Assembly (NCBI GenBank): GCA_036676175.1
Contig: JAKFDL010000096.1
Span: forward strand, 1-31,456
Reading direction: 5' to 3'
Origin: Methylotenera_A sp036676175
GTDB taxonomy: Bacteria; Pseudomonadota; Gammaproteobacteria; Burkholderiales; Methylophilaceae
Length of the DNA stretch: 31,456 nt
Shown here: one piece after another, positions 1 to 8,794 of the stretch
Numbering within the stretch: the stretch's first letter is position 1
Layout: the number at the start of each line of letters is the position of its first letter
Program-made: the position numbers and the translations under genes
Notes under the pieces: model-generated
Seen by the model: the letters and a program-made list of their open reading frames with translations, nothing else
Told to the model about the DNA's origin: nothing
Database searches by the model: none

Positions 1-277
1 ATAAAACACTGGCAAAGACTTTATTTGAGCGATTCGCTTCATCATAAAGCTTGGAAATTTTTTTGCTAAATTTCCAAGCATAAAGCCAACTTAGATGTGG
101 CAAAATTAAGGCGAAGAAATATAATTTTTTAATAAACGAAACTGAGTGCTTATTAAAACTTTTCGTGCCTAAAATATGCCAAAATAAATTAATAGATTTA
201 AGATATTTGTTCAATTTGGAATATTTCTTACCTGCTACAGAATTTCGATAGCTACCTGAAGCTGCTCTGAAAGTCAT
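1..277 (-). CDS. Unknown AT-rich gene, 5' part only (runs off left edge)
   Basis: An open frame of 92 codons starts at the ATG at 277-275 and has no stop before the window ends. Upstream on the minus strand is an AGAGGG Shine-Dalgarno 6 nt from the ATG, which is strong support for a real start. The product is rich in Lys, Ser and aromatic residues. It has one hydrophobic stretch at about residues 52-68 (KLYFFALILPHLSWLYAW), followed by a basic segment. I do not recognise a family. The region is clearly more AT-rich than the neighbouring yajC-secDF genes, which could mean a recently acquired gene, but the fragment is too short to be sure. It is divergent from yajC. Confidence 0.55.
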   Translation of the reverse strand, partial: MTFRAASGSYRNSVAGKKYSKLNKYLKSINLFWHILGTKSFNKHSVSFIKKLYFFALILPHLSWLYAWKFSKKISKLYDEANRSNKVFASVL

Positions 278-566
278 GGTGCGCCCTCTCAAGTTAGTTA
301 ATCATGCATACTGAAATCAGTCTTAACCAACTCTAACTTACAAGCCGACTAGAGTTCTGTACGCAGTCGCACATTGAGAGAGCATGTAATAAATAGGCAA
401 CAGCCACGTATTCCTTTAACTTTTAAGCGTATTTTCATACTGTTAGCCTCCCAAAACTGTCCATCAAGCTACACTTACATGCGCGCACTCATTCAGATTA
501 AGTCTGTGTTAAAATCCTGCGTTAATTAGTAACTCACATAGCCACTATTTTTTGAAAGTTATCATC
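278..566. other. Intergenic region between the divergent unknown gene and yajC
   Basis: About 290 bases with no convincing gene. It contains a 7-bp inverted repeat (AACTCTA at 329-335, TAGAGTT at 350-356). A possible -10 (TAAAAT, 510-515) for yajC lies about 50 nt before the chosen ATG, but no good -35 is seen at the right spacing. In many proteobacteria tgt sits directly upstream of yajC; no trace of tgt is visible here. Confidence 0.5.
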
Positions 567-896
567 ATGTTGAACAATTTATTCATTAGCAACGCACACG
601 CCGCTCCTACCGCACCAGGTGGTGATTTATTTAGCTTTTTGCCTATCATTATTATTTTCGCGCTGTTTTATTTCATGCTGATTCGCCCGCAAATGAAAAC
701 GGCAAAACTGCAAAAAGCCATGATAGATGCGCTAAAAGCTGGCGATGAAGTGGCCACTGCAGGCGGCGTGATAGGCAAGGTAACTAAGGTTGGCGATCAT
801 TACGTAAGCATTGAAATTGCAACTAATACCGTGATTAACGTACAAAAACACACTGTGCAGACCATGCTGCCGCCTGGCACGATTAAGTCAATTTAA
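567..896 (+). CDS. yajC: YajC, Sec translocase accessory subunit
   Basis: Small single-pass inner-membrane protein that joins SecD and SecF as an accessory of the SecYEG protein-export channel. From the ATG at 567 it is 109 residues. A short N-terminal segment precedes the transmembrane helix at about residues 22-38 (FLPIIIIFALFYFMLIRPQ). The conserved sequence IRPQ-K then follows, and a C-terminal cytosolic domain contains GDEVATAGGVIGKV. An in-frame TTG at 552 would add five residues, but I prefer the ATG, which has GAAAG about 8 nt upstream. It is followed directly by secD and secF, the classic order. Identification is firm; only the exact start is uncertain. Confidence 0.95.
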   Translation: MLNNLFISNAHAAPTAPGGDLFSFLPIIIIFALFYFMLIRPQMKTAKLQKAMIDALKAGDEVATAGGVIGKVTKVGDHYVSIEIATNTVINVQKHTVQTMLPPGTIKSI

Positions 897-960
897 AAGC
901 AAATCCACCTAAACATTTAAAGCTACGTTTTAATATAGCCTAACCAATCAAAATAACCAT

Positions 961-2805
961 ATGAATCGTTACCCCACCTGGAAATACATTTTAATTGCTG
1001 TTGTGATTTTAATTGGGTTGCTATACACCATCCCCAATTTTTACGGTGAATCGCCAGCGGTGCAAGTGTCGCCCGCCAAGGCCTCCCTTAAAGCCAACGC
1101 AGATCTATTAAGCAAGGTGGAATCAACATTAAAGCTGGCAGATATTCAATTTAACGGTATTTTTCTAGATGCCAACGGTGTGAAAGTGCGCTTTAGCACG
1201 CCAGAAGAACAATTAAAGGCCAAGGATAAGTTAAGCGCAAATTTAGGCAAAGATTACACCGTTGCGCTTAACTTACTGTCACAAACGCCAAGCTGGCTGC
1301 TGGCGATTGGCGCAAAACCGATGTATTTGGGTTTAGATTTACGTGGCGGCGTGCACTTTTTACTAGAAGTGGACATGAAAGCGGCGCTAGATAAATCTGC
1401 CGAAAGTAGCGTCGGCGATTTCCGCACCACTTTACGTCGCGAAAAAATTAACTATTTTGGCATCAGTCGTGAAGGCCAAAAAGTTGAGGTGAAGTTTGAA
1501 AGTGCTGCCGAGCTGGAAAAAGCACAAAAATTACTAAGCAAAGATTATCCTGATTTAACTTATACCGACAGTGTGGCAGGTAAAGAATTTGTACTGAACG
1601 CCAGCATCGGTGAGGCGAACAAATTAAAAATTCAAGAATTTGCGTTGAAACAAAACTTACAAACGCTACATAATCGTATTAACGAACTGGGTGTTGCCGA
1701 GCCTATCGTTCAGCAACAAGGCTTTGACCGAATTGTCGTGCAACTACCAGGTGTGCAAGACACCGCAAAAGCTAAAGAGATTTTAGGCCGCACTGCCACG
1801 CTAGAAATTCGCATGGTGGATGAAGATAAAAAAGATATGGCGACGCTTAAAGCGGCCGAAGAAGGTAGGGTTCCGTTTGGCGATGAACTATATAAAGACC
1901 GCGATGGCAACCCAATATTGGTGAAAAAGAGTGTTGTGCTAACGGGTGACCGCATTACTGATGCTGGCCCAGGCGTCAACCAGCAAACAGGTGGCTCTGT
2001 GGTCAACGTAACGTTAGATGGTCGCGGTGCAGGTATATTTAAAAACGTCACGCGCGATAACGTCGGCAAGCGTATGGCGATTTTATTGATTGAAAAAAAC
2101 AGCACGGAGATCATTACTGCACCTGTGATTAACGAAGAAATCGGCGGTGGCCAAGTGCAAATATCTGGCATGGGTAACGCGCAAGAAGCCACTGATGTCG
2201 CCTTGCTGCTGCGTGCAGGCGCACTGGCAGCACCAATGGAAATTATTGAAGAACGTACGGTTGGTCCTAGCATGGGTGTGGAAAACATTAAACGCGGCGT
2301 ACATTCAACATTGTGGGGCTTTGCCGCAATCGCGGTCATGATGATGATTTATTACATGGTGTTTGGCGGCGTTTCGGTATTAGCACTTGGCGTCAATTTG
2401 TTGTTGTTGGTTGCATTGCTATCTATGCTGCAAGCCACGCTTACATTACCTGGCTTGGCAGCGATTGCGTTGGCATTGGGTATGGCGATTGATGCTAACG
2501 TACTCATTAACGAACGGATTCGTGAAGAGCTACGCAATGGCAACACGCCACAGGCGAGTATCCATGCGGGCTATGACCGTGCGTTTGATACTATTATCGA
2601 CTCTAACGTCACCACTTTAATCGCCGGTTTGGCGCTATTTATGTTTGGTACTGGCCCGATTAAAGGGTTTGCGGTGGTACATGTGCTGGGCATTCTCACC
2701 TCAATGTTTAGTGCGGTGCTGGTATCGCGTGCAATTGTGAATTTAATTTATGGTTATCGCCGTAAAGTGACCAAACTTTCAATTGGGCAAATTTTTAAAG
2801 CCTAA
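961..2805 (+). CDS. secD: Protein translocase subunit SecD
   Basis: SecD uses the proton motive force, together with SecF, to pull exported proteins through SecYEG from the periplasmic side. The 614-residue product has an N-terminal membrane helix (about 8-26), then a large periplasmic region holding the family motif MYLGLDLRGG at residues 121-130. A C-terminal block of membrane helices runs from about residue 448. The membrane motif GMAIDANVLINERIRE includes Asp511 in TM4, the position linked to proton movement in the family. Length is normal for a proteobacterial SecD. It lies 64 nt after yajC and 51 nt before secF, consistent with one operon. The Shine-Dalgarno is weak. Confidence 0.98.
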   Translation: MNRYPTWKYILIAVVILIGLLYTIPNFYGESPAVQVSPAKASLKANADLLSKVESTLKLADIQFNGIFLDANGVKVRFSTPEEQLKAKDKLSANLGKDYTVALNLLSQTPSWLLAIGAKPMYLGLDLRGGVHFLLEVDMKAALDKSAESSVGDFRTTLRREKINYFGISREGQKVEVKFESAAELEKAQKLLSKDYPDLTYTDSVAGKEFVLNASIGEANKLKIQEFALKQNLQTLHNRINELGVAEPIVQQQGFDRIVVQLPGVQDTAKAKEILGRTATLEIRMVDEDKKDMATLKAAEEGRVPFGDELYKDRDGNPILVKKSVVLTGDRITDAGPGVNQQTGGSVVNVTLDGRGAGIFKNVTRDNVGKRMAILLIEKNSTEIITAPVINEEIGGGQVQISGMGNAQEATDVALLLRAGALAAPMEIIEERTVGPSMGVENIKRGVHSTLWGFAAIAVMMMIYYMVFGGVSVLALGVNLLLLVALLSMLQATLTLPGLAAIALALGMAIDANVLINERIREELRNGNTPQASIHAGYDRAFDTIIDSNVTTLIAGLALFMFGTGPIKGFAVVHVLGILTSMFSAVLVSRAIVNLIYGYRRKVTKLSIGQIFKA

Positions 2806-2856
2806 GTCTAGTATTTATAAGCCCAATATTTAAAAGCAAAGATTAAGAGAAAAGTT

Positions 2857-3801
2857 ATGGAATTATTTAGAATTAAAAACGATATCCCGTTCATGAGTTA
2901 TGGCCGTTTAACCACGGCAATATCACTCATCACCTTTATTCTGGCGGTGTATTTTTTGGCCGTAAAAGGTTTGCATTACGGCGTTGATTTTACTGGTGGC
3001 ACAGCAATGGAGGTTAACTACCCACAGGCTGCCAATATTGAAGGTATCCGCAAGGCCATTGCCGATACAGGCCTTAAAGATGTCACAGTGCAAAACTTCG
3101 GCACTAGCCAAGATGTGTTGATTCGTTTGCCATTAGTGAAGGAAATGTCGATTGCCCAACTTTCTGAAACGGTGACAAACGCACTTAAAACAGCCGATGC
3201 AAGTGTAGAAGTGCGTCGTGTAGAATCAGTTGGCTCACAAGTAGGCGATGAGTTATATGCGAATGGCGGGTTAGCTTTGCTATTAGTGTGTGTCGGCATT
3301 ATGGCTTATTTGGCAATTCGTTTCGAATGGCGCTTTGCGGTGGCGGCGATTATCGCTAATATGCATGATGTAGTAATTATTTTAGGCTTCTTCGCCTTCT
3401 TTCAATGGGAGTTCAACCTCACTGTACTCGCCGCGATTTTGGCGGTGCTGGGTTATTCGGTAAACGAATCTGTTGTGGTATTTGACCGTGTGCGCGAAAA
3501 CTTTAGAAAAATGCGTAAAGCAACAGTAGTGCAAGTCATTGATAATGCCATTACCCGCACCATGAGCCGCACCGTGATTACCCATGTGATGACACAAACC
3601 ATGGTCGGCTCGATGCTGCTGTTTGGTGGCGAGGTGCTGCACAATTTTGCATTGGCACTTACCATTGGTATTTTATTTGGTATTTACTCTTCTGTGCTTG
3701 TCGCTTGCCCCATCGCCATGTGGCTGGGTGTCAGTCGTGCCAATTTAATTGGCGATGTCGAAAAGAAAAGTAACGAGCAAGAGGCCGAAGCAACACCTTA
3801 A
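2857..3801 (+). CDS. secF: Protein translocase subunit SecF
   Basis: Partner of SecD in the accessory export complex. The protein has 314 residues with an N-terminal membrane helix at about 17-34. The signature GVDFTGGT follows at 42-49, then a periplasmic domain, and then five helices from about residue 138. The motif GYSVNESVVVFDRVREN (from residue 199) matches the conserved SecF TM4 region, with Asp210 in it. The start is supported by an AAGAGAAAAG-type ribosome site just upstream. The C-terminus is polar (KKSNEQEAEATP). No terminator is obvious after it, so some read-through into the next gene is possible. Confidence 0.98.
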   Translation: MELFRIKNDIPFMSYGRLTTAISLITFILAVYFLAVKGLHYGVDFTGGTAMEVNYPQAANIEGIRKAIADTGLKDVTVQNFGTSQDVLIRLPLVKEMSIAQLSETVTNALKTADASVEVRRVESVGSQVGDELYANGGLALLLVCVGIMAYLAIRFEWRFAVAAIIANMHDVVIILGFFAFFQWEFNLTVLAAILAVLGYSVNESVVVFDRVRENFRKMRKATVVQVIDNAITRTMSRTVITHVMTQTMVGSMLLFGGEVLHNFALALTIGILFGIYSSVLVACPIAMWLGVSRANLIGDVEKKSNEQEAEATP

Positions 3802-3888
3802 GCTATCATTAAACACTTGATAATTAAGCTGATTTAAAGTTAAACTAAACCACCATTACAAATATTTAACAACTTGATTTAACACCCT

Positions 3889-5160
3889 TTGGATAATATT
3901 CCTATCGCTTGGCAGCTGGCTGCATTAGCTCTGTTGCTACTCATTTCTGGATTTTTCTCAGTTGCTGAAACCAGCTTGATGTCGCTTAACCGCTATCGGT
4001 TGCGGCACTTAGTCAAAGAAGGTCACCGCGGCGCGCGGATTGCCAGTGCACTATTAGCCAAAACCGACAAACTGCTTGGCGTGATTTTACTGTGCAATAA
4101 TTTTGCCAATGCAGCCTCTGCTACTCTGGTTACACTGATTACCGTAGAACTATTTGGCGAAGGCGAATGGGTGTTGATGATAGGCACTTTGATCGTTACG
4201 TTTGCGATTTTAGTTTTCAGCGAAATCACGCCAAAAGTGATTGCCGCCGCCTTTCCCGAAAGGCTTGGTATTTTGTGCAGCTATATTCTGTACCCACTGC
4301 TGAAGTTACTGTATCCCGTTGTTTGGTTTATCAATTTGTTTGTTGAAGGCTTGCTTAAATTATTTAGGGTCAATATTAATTTTAGCGAGAGCACGCACTC
4401 ACTCACCATGGACGAGCTACGCAGTATCGTGACAGACGCGGGGCATTTTATGCCCAAAAAAAACCGCACTATTTTGCTGAATTTGTTTGAACTAGAAAAG
4501 ATTACGGTGGATGACGTGATGACCGCGCACACACAAGTTGAAGTGATTGATTTTGACTCGCCGATTGATGATATTTTGCAGCGCATCACCAATAGTCACC
4601 ATACGCGATTGCCTGTGCGCGAGGGGGATCATGAAGAAATAATCGGTATTATCCATATTCGCAAAGTTATCAACCAAATTCGCCTACATCAGCAAGAGGA
4701 TAATTTAACCAAAGAAGCTTTACGTGAGATTATTGAAGACCCTTATTTTGTACCGGCTGGCACACCACTTTATACGCAAATCCAACAGTTTCAAGAGAAG
4801 CAGGAGCGCATTGCTTTGGTTGTAGATGAATATGGTGAATTTAAAGGTTTGGTCACGCTGGAAGATATTTTGGAAGAAGTGATAGGTGACTTCACCACGC
4901 AATCCCCCAGTCGCATTGGCAGTTATCGCCAAGAGACCGATGGCAGCTGGCTAGTCGACGGTAGTAGCAGTCTGCGCGATTTAAACAAGAAACTTAATTT
5001 AAGCTTTCCTTTAGATGGTCCGCGCACTTTAAACGGTTTAATCTTAGAACATTTTGAAGATATCCCAGAGCCCAGCACCAGTTTTAAAGTAGGTCAACAC
5101 ACGCTGGAAATCATTCAAACCCAAGATAGAATCGTCAAAAGCGTCAAAATATTTCCTTAA
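3889..5160 (+). CDS. DUF21/CBS-domain membrane protein (CorB/CorC/HlyC family)
   Basis: A 423-residue protein with the full architecture of the CNNM/CorB-type family. The DUF21 membrane domain covers about residues 1-160 (starting GFFSVAETSLMSLNRYRL, with SEITPK at 111-116). A CBS-domain pair lies at about 190-330 (VVDEYGEFKGLVTLEDILEE ends it). A CorC_HlyC transporter-associated domain covers about 345-423. Family members are implicated in magnesium transport or resistance; the substrate here is not provable. The start is a TTG: an in-frame TAA at 3880-3882 excludes any upstream start, and the next ATG (residue 31) would remove the conserved first helix. No good Shine-Dalgarno is visible. 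Confidence 0.92.
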   Translation: MDNIPIAWQLAALALLLLISGFFSVAETSLMSLNRYRLRHLVKEGHRGARIASALLAKTDKLLGVILLCNNFANAASATLVTLITVELFGEGEWVLMIGTLIVTFAILVFSEITPKVIAAAFPERLGILCSYILYPLLKLLYPVVWFINLFVEGLLKLFRVNINFSESTHSLTMDELRSIVTDAGHFMPKKNRTILLNLFELEKITVDDVMTAHTQVEVIDFDSPIDDILQRITNSHHTRLPVREGDHEEIIGIIHIRKVINQIRLHQQEDNLTKEALREIIEDPYFVPAGTPLYTQIQQFQEKQERIALVVDEYGEFKGLVTLEDILEEVIGDFTTQSPSRIGSYRQETDGSWLVDGSSSLRDLNKKLNLSFPLDGPRTLNGLILEHFEDIPEPSTSFKVGQHTLEIIQTQDRIVKSVKIFP

Positions 5161-5196
5161 AGTACTAAAATATTCTCCAAAAGCAGAAAATATAAT

Positions 5197-5227
5197 AGCC
5201 CTACTCATTTTGGGCTTGAATTTTTTG
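5197..5227 (+). terminator. Weak possible terminator before clpS
   Basis: A 5-bp stem (AGCCC 5197-5201, GGGCT 5212-5216) is followed by a T-rich stretch containing six T in a row. It could end the CBS-protein transcript, but the stem is short. Confidence 0.3.
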
Positions 5228-5271
5228 CTATTCGGCTCAAAATACAATTAAGTAAGTAACGAACTAAGCAA

Positions 5272-5583
5272 ATGGCAAATACGCATAGCACTGGCGACAC
5301 AGCACTTAAACCCAGCGCAGTTAAACCGAAACTGCCTGAGATGTTCAAAGTGTTATTGTTAAATGACGATTACACCCCCATGGAATTTGTGGTGGAAACG
5401 ATAGAAAGATTTTTTAACAAAAGCCGTGAACAAGCAACGCAAATTATGCTCAAAGTACATACAGAGGGCATGGGTGTATGTGGTGTTTACCCGCAAGACA
5501 TTGCGGAAACCAAGATGAACCAAGTGTTGATAGCTGCCAAGGAAGCGCAACACCCCTTGCAGTGTTTAGTAGAGCCTGCTTAA
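5272..5583 (+). CDS. clpS: ClpS, N-degron adaptor for ClpAP
   Basis: ClpS binds proteins with destabilising N-terminal residues and hands them to ClpA for degradation. The protein has 103 residues: a flexible N-terminal tail (about 1-22), then the conserved core with LLNDDYTPMEFV (Asn31, Asp32, Asp33, Thr35, Pro36, Met37). KVHTEGMGVCG follows, with His63. These are the residues that form the N-degron pocket in the family. It is followed 104 nt later by clpA on the same strand, the usual arrangement. No clpP gene is in this window, which is normal because clpP usually lies elsewhere. Confidence 0.98.
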   Translation: MANTHSTGDTALKPSAVKPKLPEMFKVLLLNDDYTPMEFVVETIERFFNKSREQATQIMLKVHTEGMGVCGVYPQDIAETKMNQVLIAAKEAQHPLQCLVEPA

Positions 5584-5687
5584 GCAGGTGGTAAATGTTA
5601 ATTAGGCAGTAAATGTAAAGTGCCCGTGCAACTGGCGGTAGGGAATAAATCCCAAGCTTAGGAAATGAAGAAAGTTAAAGGTACAAA

Positions 5688-7979
5688 ATGATTGCGCAAG
5701 AACTTGAAGTAAGCCTCCATATGGCATTTATGGACGCACGACAAAAGCGTCACGAGTTAATCACCGTTGAGCATTTATTGCTGGCGATGATTGACAATCC
5801 GACTGCCGCGGAAGTATTGCGCGCATGTGGAGCCAAATTTGAAGTGTTGCGTACCGAATTGAACCATTATATTGAAGAACATACGCCCACCGTCGGTGGC
5901 GAAGATGAAGTCGATACACAACCCACATTGGGCTTTCAGCGTGTTATTCAGCGTGCCATGCTGCATGTGCAATCAAGTGGCAAAAAAGAAGTTACAGGCG
6001 CCAATGTGTTGGTCGCTATTTACGGCGAAAAAGATTCGCATGCGGTGTTTTTCTTGCATCAACAAGGTATTACGCGTTTAGACGTGGTGAACTTTATTTC
6101 GCACGGCGTGGCAAAAATACCTGAAGGCGATTCAAAACCGGAAGGTGCAGAGTCTGAAGTAGAAGCCGAAGGATCGCCCGCTGGCGCCCTAGAACAGTTT
6201 ACCCTTAACTTAAATGCACAAGTTGCCGCAGGCAAAATTGACCCGCTAATTGGCCGCGCGCCAGAACTTGAGCGTGTCATACAAACTTTATGCCGTCGCC
6301 GCAAAAATAATCCACTGTTAGTGGGCGAAGCTGGCGTAGGTAAAACAGCGATTGCCGAAGGTTTGGCCAGCCGTATTGTGGGCAAAGAAATTCCTGAAGT
6401 ATTGGCTAATGCCACAGTGTATTCACTGGATATGGGCGCGTTATTAGCAGGCACTAAATACCGGGGTGATTTTGAGCAGCGCTTAAAAGCCGTGATGAAA
6501 CAACTGGCTGAAAAACCTGATGCGATTTTATTTATTGATGAAATCCATACCTTAATTGGCGCTGGTGCCGCCAGTGGCGGGACGCTTGACGCCTCTAACT
6601 TGCTTAAACCTGCGCTTTCAAACGGTAGCTTAAAGTGTATCGGTGCGACCACTTACCAAGAATATCGCGGTATTTTTGAGAAAGACCACGCGCTATCACG
6701 TCGCTTCCAAAAAATCGACGTGGCTGAGCCAAGCATTGCCGAAACTATTGAAATTTTAAAAGGCTTGAAATCGCGCTTTGAAGAACACCATAGTGTGAAA
6801 TATAGTGCTGGCGCACTTTCTACTGCGGCTGAGTTATCAGCGAAATATATTAATGATCGCCACTTGCCTGATAAAGCGATTGATGTGATTGATGAAGCTG
6901 GTGCAGCACAGCGCATTTTGCCAAAAAATAAACAGAAAAAAGTTATCGGTAATAAAGAGATTGAAGATATTATTGCCAAAATTGCGCGCATTCCGCCCAA
7001 AAATATCTCATCTGATGACCGTAGTGCGCTTAAAACGCTGGAACGCGATTTGAAAGCGGTGGTATTTGGTCAAGACAAAGCGATTGAAGTGCTCACCAGC
7101 GCAGTTAAAATGGCGCGTAGCGGCCTAGGTCAAAATAACAAACCAATTGGTAGCTTCTTATTCAGCGGCCCAACTGGTGTCGGCAAAACCGAGGTTGCCA
7201 AACAGCTGGCCTATATTATGGGCGTAGAGTTGATTCGCTTTGACATGAGTGAATATATGGAGCGCCATGCTGTGTCACGCTTGATTGGCGCGCCTCCTGG
7301 CTATGTAGGTTTTGAGCAAGGCGGCCTGATGACGGAAGCGATTACCAAACAACCATACTCTGTATTGCTGTTGGATGAGATTGAAAAAGCGCATCCTGAT
7401 ATTTTCAACATCCTGTTGCAAGTGATGGATCATGGTACGCTAACGGATAACAATGGTCGCAAAGCAGATTTCCGCAACGTCACCATTATTATGACGACCA
7501 ATGCAGGTGCAGAAAATTTAAGCAGGTCTAGTATCGGCTTTACTAATGCAAAAGACGCTTCGGACGAGGCTGCAGATATTAAACGCTTATTCTCACCTGA
7601 GTTCCGCAACCGTTTGGATGCAACTGTGTCATTTAGTGCATTATCACAAGACATTATCATCCGCGTCGTGGATAAATTCTTGATGCAGTTAGAAGATCAA
7701 TTGCATGAGAAAAAAGTGGATGTGACATTTAGCGATGCGTTAAAAGTGTACTTAGGTAAAAAAGGCTTTGACCCGTTGATGGGTGCACGCCCAATGGCAC
7801 GCTTGATTCAAGATACCATTCGCAAAGCCTTAGCCGATGAATTGCTGTTTGGCCGCTTGGCTAATGGCGGCGCGGTACATGTGGATATTGATGACAAAGA
7901 TGAAGTGAAATTGGTATTTGACCAAGGTCTACAATCTTCAAAACCAGCCTCACCCAAACCTGAGGCAGAAACCGTTTAA
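5688..7979 (+). CDS. clpA: ClpA, AAA+ unfoldase of the ClpAP protease
   Basis: ATP-driven unfoldase that feeds substrates into ClpP. The 763-residue protein shows two N-terminal Clp repeats (about 1-145) and an acidic linker (about 145-165). In the first AAA+ module Walker A is GEAGVGKT (213-220) and Walker B is FIDEIH (282-287). In the second, Walker A is GPTGVGKT (494-501) and Walker B is LDEIEKAH (from 562). The IGF tripeptide at 616-618 corresponds to the loop that docks to ClpP, which separates ClpA from ClpB. An AAAGG ribosome site precedes the ATG. Length is typical. Confidence 0.98.
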   Translation: MIAQELEVSLHMAFMDARQKRHELITVEHLLLAMIDNPTAAEVLRACGAKFEVLRTELNHYIEEHTPTVGGEDEVDTQPTLGFQRVIQRAMLHVQSSGKKEVTGANVLVAIYGEKDSHAVFFLHQQGITRLDVVNFISHGVAKIPEGDSKPEGAESEVEAEGSPAGALEQFTLNLNAQVAAGKIDPLIGRAPELERVIQTLCRRRKNNPLLVGEAGVGKTAIAEGLASRIVGKEIPEVLANATVYSLDMGALLAGTKYRGDFEQRLKAVMKQLAEKPDAILFIDEIHTLIGAGAASGGTLDASNLLKPALSNGSLKCIGATTYQEYRGIFEKDHALSRRFQKIDVAEPSIAETIEILKGLKSRFEEHHSVKYSAGALSTAAELSAKYINDRHLPDKAIDVIDEAGAAQRILPKNKQKKVIGNKEIEDIIAKIARIPPKNISSDDRSALKTLERDLKAVVFGQDKAIEVLTSAVKMARSGLGQNNKPIGSFLFSGPTGVGKTEVAKQLAYIMGVELIRFDMSEYMERHAVSRLIGAPPGYVGFEQGGLMTEAITKQPYSVLLLDEIEKAHPDIFNILLQVMDHGTLTDNNGRKADFRNVTIIMTTNAGAENLSRSSIGFTNAKDASDEAADIKRLFSPEFRNRLDATVSFSALSQDIIIRVVDKFLMQLEDQLHEKKVDVTFSDALKVYLGKKGFDPLMGARPMARLIQDTIRKALADELLFGRLANGGAVHVDIDDKDEVKLVFDQGLQSSKPASPKPEAETV

Positions 7980-8004
7980 TCGCCTACCAGTCTTCACCAA
8001 AGTA

Positions 8005-8060
8005 CCCGACTCAAGTCGGGGCAAAAACCCGACTTCTAATCTATAAAAGTCGGGTTTTTT
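8005..8060. terminator. Bidirectional terminator between clpA and the GST gene
   Basis: The main stem pairs 8023-8035 (AAAAACCCGACTT) with 8047-8059 (AAGTCGGGTTTTT), with runs of A before and T after, so it can act on both strands. The stop codon of the minus-strand GST gene (8036-8038) lies in its loop. A second short hairpin, CCCGAC 8005-8010 with GTCGGG 8015-8020, lies just before it and shares the same repeat, so alternative pairings are possible. Confidence 0.85.
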
Positions 8061-8695
8061 GTCATGATGCTTTTAAATAAGTCTGAATTTACCCAGTTAT
8101 TCAACCAAGTGCGCAGCTTAGGATACGGTGCGGTTTCAAACCATGCGCTATCCACCGCTGCAAATTGTCGAATAAAAGGAAAAATAGCATAATCGGCAAA
8201 ACTTGGGATACCAGCAAACAAATAAGTGTTTTGCTGCAGCAAGTTTTCGAGCTGCTGTAAAAACACCTCTCCTTGGGCACGATATTCAAGTTGTGATTGC
8301 GTAGGGTAACGTTCAGGATATTTATAACAATCTAAGTTTTTTTTGAATTCTACATCATTCATTAAAACCAATGCGCTGTAAGCCTGATGGATATTGGCTT
8401 GCAAAGCATCGCAGTTGCCCTCGCCCTTTAAAGCCGCTTGTTCAAATGCCCATTGCATAATGCCTAAACTTTCATCAATCACCGTACCATCAGCTAAAAT
8501 CAGCACGGGCACGGTAGCCTTAGGTGAAACTTGTAACATATGCGCTGGTTTATCACGCAGTGAAATCTCACGAGTTTCTACTACAATATCAGCCAGTTTT
8601 AGTGCCATCCGTGCGCGCATCGCATAGGGGCAGCGGCGATAAGAGTATAAAATCGGCACTTTAGACTTCGTCATCATGCTGTGTTGCCAACCCAA
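8036..8695 (-). CDS. Glutathione S-transferase family protein
   Basis: A 219-residue protein with an N-terminal thioredoxin-fold domain. It opens PILYSYRRCPYAMRARMAL, where Cys-Pro-Tyr lies at the active-site position, and contains the typical VPVL cis-proline segment and the DESLGIMQW motif. An all-helical C-terminal domain follows. The physiological substrate cannot be told. The first codon is a TTG at 8695-8693: a good GAGGA Shine-Dalgarno at 8707-8703 is 7 nt from it, whereas the ATG codons at 8677 and 8674 are 25 nt or more away. The ribosome site therefore favours the TTG, although homologs often begin near the ATGs. It is monocistronic, ending inside the shared terminator. Confidence 0.85.
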   Translation of the reverse strand: MGWQHSMMTKSKVPILYSYRRCPYAMRARMALKLADIVVETREISLRDKPAHMLQVSPKATVPVLILADGTVIDESLGIMQWAFEQAALKGEGNCDALQANIHQAYSALVLMNDVEFKKNLDCYKYPERYPTQSQLEYRAQGEVFLQQLENLLQQNTYLFAGIPSFADYAIFPFIRQFAAVDSAWFETAPYPKLRTWLNNWVNSDLFKSIMTKNPTFID

Positions 8696-8794
8696 AAAAT
8701 CTTCCTCTTATATAACACATATAAATCGTCAGCTTTTTGCGCTTGCGCCTTGTTTGATTTAGAACTCTAAATAACCAAGACAACCTATCAATCA

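Noticed and set aside
329..356. 7-bp inverted repeat upstream of yajC as an operator or terminator
   Set aside because: Short arms, 14-base gap, no T tract and no relation to a promoter; could be chance.
552..566. TTG start for yajC five codons upstream
   Set aside because: The ATG at 567 has better ribosome-site spacing and gives the usual YajC length.
1710..2339. 209-codon open frame on the minus strand inside secD
   Set aside because: It is antisense to a clearly conserved gene, has no recognisable domain, and its composition reflects the codon pattern of the opposite strand.
6059..6652. 197-codon minus-strand frame inside clpA
   Set aside because: Shadow of clpA, across the conserved first AAA+ module; no independent evidence of coding.
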